Below, piece after piece: positions 61,596 through 64,000 of a stretch of 64,000 bases of DNA. The position numbers and the translations under genes are program-made. The notes beneath the pieces are model-generated. The model was not told where the DNA came from, made no database searches, and saw nothing but the letters and a program-made list of their open reading frames with translations. Source of the DNA: G963667425 sp963667425 [NCBI: bacterium] (GTDB taxonomy: Bacteria > UBP6 > UBA1177); assembly GCA_963667425.1 (NCBI GenBank), contig OY763407.1, positions 2,294,001-2,358,000 of the forward strand. The letters are read 5' to 3'. The stretch's first letter is position 1; the number at the start of each line of letters is the position of its first letter.

Positions 61596-63238
61596 TAGTT
61601 TTCCTCTCTACATCTCATATCCATGACAAGACCACATAAAGATGGATCAAGCCTTACTTCATTATTCCACTCCGGCTTCATGAAAAAGCTTTTTTCTGAA
61701 GTATATATTTCTATTTCATCTTTTTTAAGAGAAAACAGTTGTGCATATTCATCATTTCTTATTCTTATGTTGAAAATGGAGTCTTTTCCGGTCTTTTTAG
61801 TGACAGGAGCAAAAACATATCCCATATTTGCGAGAAAGGCATCTCCTGTTGCAGAATAATTTGAAGCTTTTGTTTTTGCCATGACTGGCGCTACAGCACT
61901 TAAGGCAGACTCTCTATCCCAAAGAATTTTTGTAAAACCTGAAGGAAAAAAACTATCTATCAACGTGAGAATTATTTGCCTTTCTGAACCATTAGCGAGA
62001 AGAGGATGTCTTCCCGTCAGAATAATTGTATCAATTTCTTTTGATGTAGGGCTTTTTCTGGTTCCTCTTACCTGAAAAGCTGTTGAAGGAAGCCTTGGCT
62101 GCTCTGTATCTCTTATTGAATCGACATATTTTATATGTTCATTGACAACCGTTGTTATAAAAACTTTGAGCATTGAAAAAGCTTCTGCCTTATCTGCCGA
62201 GGTATATGCTGAGAAGCTGCTTTTTACAATTCTTGAAGCTGTCATAGTAAGTTCTTCATCCGAAGCATTTGAAGAAAAATAACGTCTCATTAAAGATATC
62301 GTATCTTCTTCTATTTTGCCATTTGTGTTGAATATAGTGTCAGAGTATCTTGCAAAAAGCGAATATTTTCTGACTTCTTCATTTTTTGGTTTGTAAAAGG
62401 ATGAAATATAAGCTCCATCTTTGTCCAGTTTTATAACTTTCAGATGTTTAAGTTTCTTTTCATAAAAGAAGCCTTCAATAAAAGAGGTTATAACAGATAC
62501 ATCGGAAAGAAAAGGAGCGTTTTCCTTCCATAAAGTTTTCCCTTCTGATATTTTTTTCAAAAGAAGAGAAGATACGATGGACTTTATTCCTTTTATACAA
62601 CCTTTGAAATTAAGTTCTTTAAAAGATGGAAGAATGTTCTCTTCAAAAAAAACTTCTGCTTTTCTTGATGAAAAAATGTTTTTTATAAGTGGCACATTTT
62701 CGCTGTTACCTACGTAAAGAACTTTTGGGTTCAGGTTCTTATCTTCATTAAAAATGTATAAGTTGCAGAAATTTTCTGATAAATTTATTATATGCGATGA
62801 GTTCGTGTTTTCAAATCCACCTGAAACTATGAGCATGTCATCATTTTTATTTTTCTTAATTGTTTTTTCATAAACCTCTTTTGATGTATATGCTGACGAA
62901 AGAGTCAGTCCTATGTCAAGAGCAGCTTTTTTTATGCTGTTCAATGAAAAAATAGTTGAACCAAGAAGAGATGCTTTGATAAAATCGCCATACGCTACAA
63001 CAGTAACAACATCTTTTTTTTCATCAATAAAAAGATTTTTATCCAGATAAGAGTCTCCGGTTCTCAATGATACAGTTTTTAAAGCTTCTCTTATAAGTTC
63101 GGCAGAAAAATTGGTACTGTCAATAGTGAAAACTATCTTGAAATCAATAACGTTTTTATCTCCTTCTTTTATCAGATGAAAAATTTCAAGAGTTCTTAAA
63201 GAAATATAGATAACAAGGAATTTGTCTTTCTGCTGCAA
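61595..63238 (-). CDS. Divergent MutL/GlmL-like ASKHA-fold protein
   Basis: A 547-residue soluble protein. The start is TTG (63236-63238) with GGAG seven bases upstream. The C-terminal third holds IILTGRHPLLANGSERQI, SGFTKILWDRESALSAVAPV, GDAFLANMGYVFAPVTKK and GLVMDMRCREEN. These parallel the conserved end of glutamate-mutase-L-like ATPase proteins (GlmL/MutL) found in Chloroflexota. The N-terminus lacks a clear phosphate-binding loop, so ATPase activity is doubtful. It probably is a cytoplasmic partner of the membrane proteins encoded downstream. Overlaps the DUF6754-like gene by one base. Confidence 0.55.
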   Translation of the reverse strand: MQQKDKFLVIYISLRTLEIFHLIKEGDKNVIDFKIVFTIDSTNFSAELIREALKTVSLRTGDSYLDKNLFIDEKKDVVTVVAYGDFIKASLLGSTIFSLNSIKKAALDIGLTLSSAYTSKEVYEKTIKKNKNDDMLIVSGGFENTNSSHIINLSENFCNLYIFNEDKNLNPKVLYVGNSENVPLIKNIFSSRKAEVFFEENILPSFKELNFKGCIKGIKSIVSSLLLKKISEGKTLWKENAPFLSDVSVITSFIEGFFYEKKLKHLKVIKLDKDGAYISSFYKPKNEEVRKYSLFARYSDTIFNTNGKIEEDTISLMRRYFSSNASDEELTMTASRIVKSSFSAYTSADKAEAFSMLKVFITTVVNEHIKYVDSIRDTEQPRLPSTAFQVRGTRKSPTSKEIDTIILTGRHPLLANGSERQIILTLIDSFFPSGFTKILWDRESALSAVAPVMAKTKASNYSATGDAFLANMGYVFAPVTKKTGKDSIFNIRIRNDEYAQLFSLKKDEIEIYTSEKSFFMKPEWNNEVRLDPSLCGLVMDMRCREEN

Positions 63239-63239
63239 C

Positions 63240-63488
63240 TTATTTCTCCATTTCTTTTAGAAAAAAAGAGAAGTTTTCCTCTTTTGCAAATATAGTTTGC
63301 AATTTGCTGATGTTACTTTTCCGGAAAAAAATGGAGAGAAGCGGTTCTGATATATCAAACAATGATTGGAATGCTGAAAAAGGGAAAAAGATAGTTCCCA
63401 TAAAAGATGTTACTGGTTGTGCAAAAGTTTTGGAGTTCAAATTTTTTGCAATTTCTTTTATTATATTTTCGTCATCTTTTGTTATCAT
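63240..63488 (-). CDS. Small protein of unknown function (82 residues)
   Basis: A short reading frame between the PilZ gene (4-base ATGA overlap) and the MutL-like gene (1-base gap). It is mostly helical, with a hydrophobic FMGTIFFPFSAFQSLFD centre, and no Cys. The overlaps at both ends argue that it is real and translated. Nothing similar is recognised. Confidence 0.55.
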   Translation of the reverse strand: MITKDDENIIKEIAKNLNSKTFAQPVTSFMGTIFFPFSAFQSLFDISEPLLSIFFRKSNISKLQTIFAKEENFSFFLKEMEK

Positions 63489-63892
63489 AGGTCTGTGTCA
63501 AAGAAGAGCGGTTCTTTCTTTTTTAGAAATTTATCGATAATTACTTTATCTTTTTCTGATAAATTGACGAACTGAAGTCCCATCCCAGGTTCAATACTGG
63601 CATCTGAAGAGGAATCTTCACTTCTTATCCATGCCACTTTTGCAACAAATTCAATCGTTTCATTTTCAAGTTTCATATTTATTTTAAATTCGGTACCTAT
63701 GTCAAAAGTTTGTCTTGTCGCAATAAAGAGACCGCCATTACTTATGTTTTCAGTAAAACCGTTAAAAAAGTTATGTGGACCCGTTAATGTTACTTCAAGT
63801 TCAGCATCAATTCTGGGTGCACGTCTCTGATTATTAGAAAAGATAACATCATCTTTTTGTCTCTGTTGAAGATCCAGATTTGAATCTTTCAT
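63485..63892 (-). CDS. PilZ-domain protein
   Basis: About 135 residues. The PilZ c-di-GMP site is visible: the Arg-rich RRAPR (about 23-27) and NISNGGLF (D/N-x-S-x-x-G). The rest fits the TIGR02266-type PilZ of Myxococcus-like bacteria. ATG 63892 is supported by GGAGG five bases upstream, rather than the GTG at 63904. It opens the overlapping operon leading to the MutL-like and DUF6754-like genes, hinting at c-di-GMP control. c-di-GMP binding is inferred from the residues only. Confidence 0.82.
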   Translation of the reverse strand: MKDSNLDLQQRQKDDVIFSNNQRRAPRIDAELEVTLTGPHNFFNGFTENISNGGLFIATRQTFDIGTEFKINMKLENETIEFVAKVAWIRSEDSSSDASIEPGMGLQFVNLSEKDKVIIDKFLKKKEPLFFDTDL

Positions 63893-63908
63893 TTCTTCCT
63901 CCACGAAA

Positions 63909-64000
63909 CTACTGTTCTATATTAAATTCAACTCTTCTATTTTTTGCCTGACCACTTTTTGTTCTGTTGGATGCAATAGGTTTATCCGGTCCATAGCCTA
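63909..64000 (-). CDS. OmpA-family C-terminal domain (partial)
   Basis: The right edge cuts this gene. The last 30 residues are visible and contain GPDKPIASN and NRRVEFNIEQ before the stop, the typical end of an OmpA peptidoglycan-binding domain. Only 16 bases separate its stop from the PilZ start, so it could be co-transcribed with the downstream cluster. Confidence 0.75.
   Translation of the reverse strand, partial: GYGPDKPIASNRTKSGQAKNRRVEFNIEQ

Overview
The window is a gene-dense, visibly AT-rich stretch of a bacterial chromosome (about one third G+C by eye, not computed). Gram-negative architecture is shown by a LapA-like inner-membrane protein, lipoproteins, a TolC/HlyD pair, an OmpA C-terminus and predicted beta-barrels. 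FHA, GYF_2/AgmX-type, PilZ, Ser/Thr kinase-WD40 and Cys-rich Dickkopf-like lipoprotein genes together resemble Myxococcota or other deep former-deltaproteobacterial lineages. Indolepyruvate:ferredoxin oxidoreductase, a glycine cleavage operon, a B12/radical SAM protein and ThyX instead of ThyA fit an anaerobic or amino-acid-using lifestyle. Taxonomy is an inference only. I found no IS element, prophage, CRISPR array or rRNA. One tRNA (initiator fMet) is present.

Layout. 1-7.4 kb: a thioredoxin-like lipoprotein (cut by the left edge) and LapA-like protein, then a polysaccharide module: processive GT2 glycosyltransferase, a PrsK/PrsR-like histidine kinase plus sigma-54 activator, and a WecA/TagO sugar-phosphate transferase. 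7.4-17.3 kb: Fe-alcohol dehydrogenase and a probably frameshifted beta-barrel on +. Facing these on - are EI24/CysZ-like, tsaE, nnr, a Cys-rich lipoprotein, an EPSP synthase-chorismate mutase fusion, DAHP synthase and RNase PH. 17.4-28.8 kb (+): purN, a Cache/HAMP-like protein, ssb, hemW, rnhB, a B12-radical SAM protein, FHA and GYF_2/AgmX genes, aroE, prs and purC. 28.9-33 kb: three paralogous Gly-rich secreted or membrane proteins around pdxJ. 33-44 kb (mostly -): serine hydrolase, iorB-iorA, tRNA-fMet, the gcvT-gcvH-gcvPA-gcvPB operon, a tandem-domain ThyX and an alpha/beta hydrolase. 44.4-47.6 kb (+): Ser/Thr kinase with WD40 repeats. 47.6-64 kb (-): two linked unknown systems.

The two most interesting regions lie in the last 16 kb. 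One is a tight operon of VTC-domain polymerase, DUF4956 membrane protein, TolC-like protein and a HlyD adaptor fused to a DUF3616-like propeller, which may make and export or anchor an anionic polymer. The other, immediately upstream, is a PilZ-led run of overlapping genes: a divergent MutL/GlmL-like ASKHA protein, a DUF6754-like protein and three membrane proteins with conserved architecture. It continues into a C-terminal processing protease and a 995-residue Cys-rich secreted protein. To my recollection a similar MutL-like/DUF6754 neighbourhood occurs in Chloroflexota, but no function is known to me.

Metabolic genes are scattered rather than clustered by pathway: aroF and aroA-CM together but aroE 9 kb away, and purN away from prs-purC. 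Many starts are set by strong AGGAGG-like sites, including several GTG and TTG starts. Convergent genes often overlap at their 3' ends without a visible terminator.
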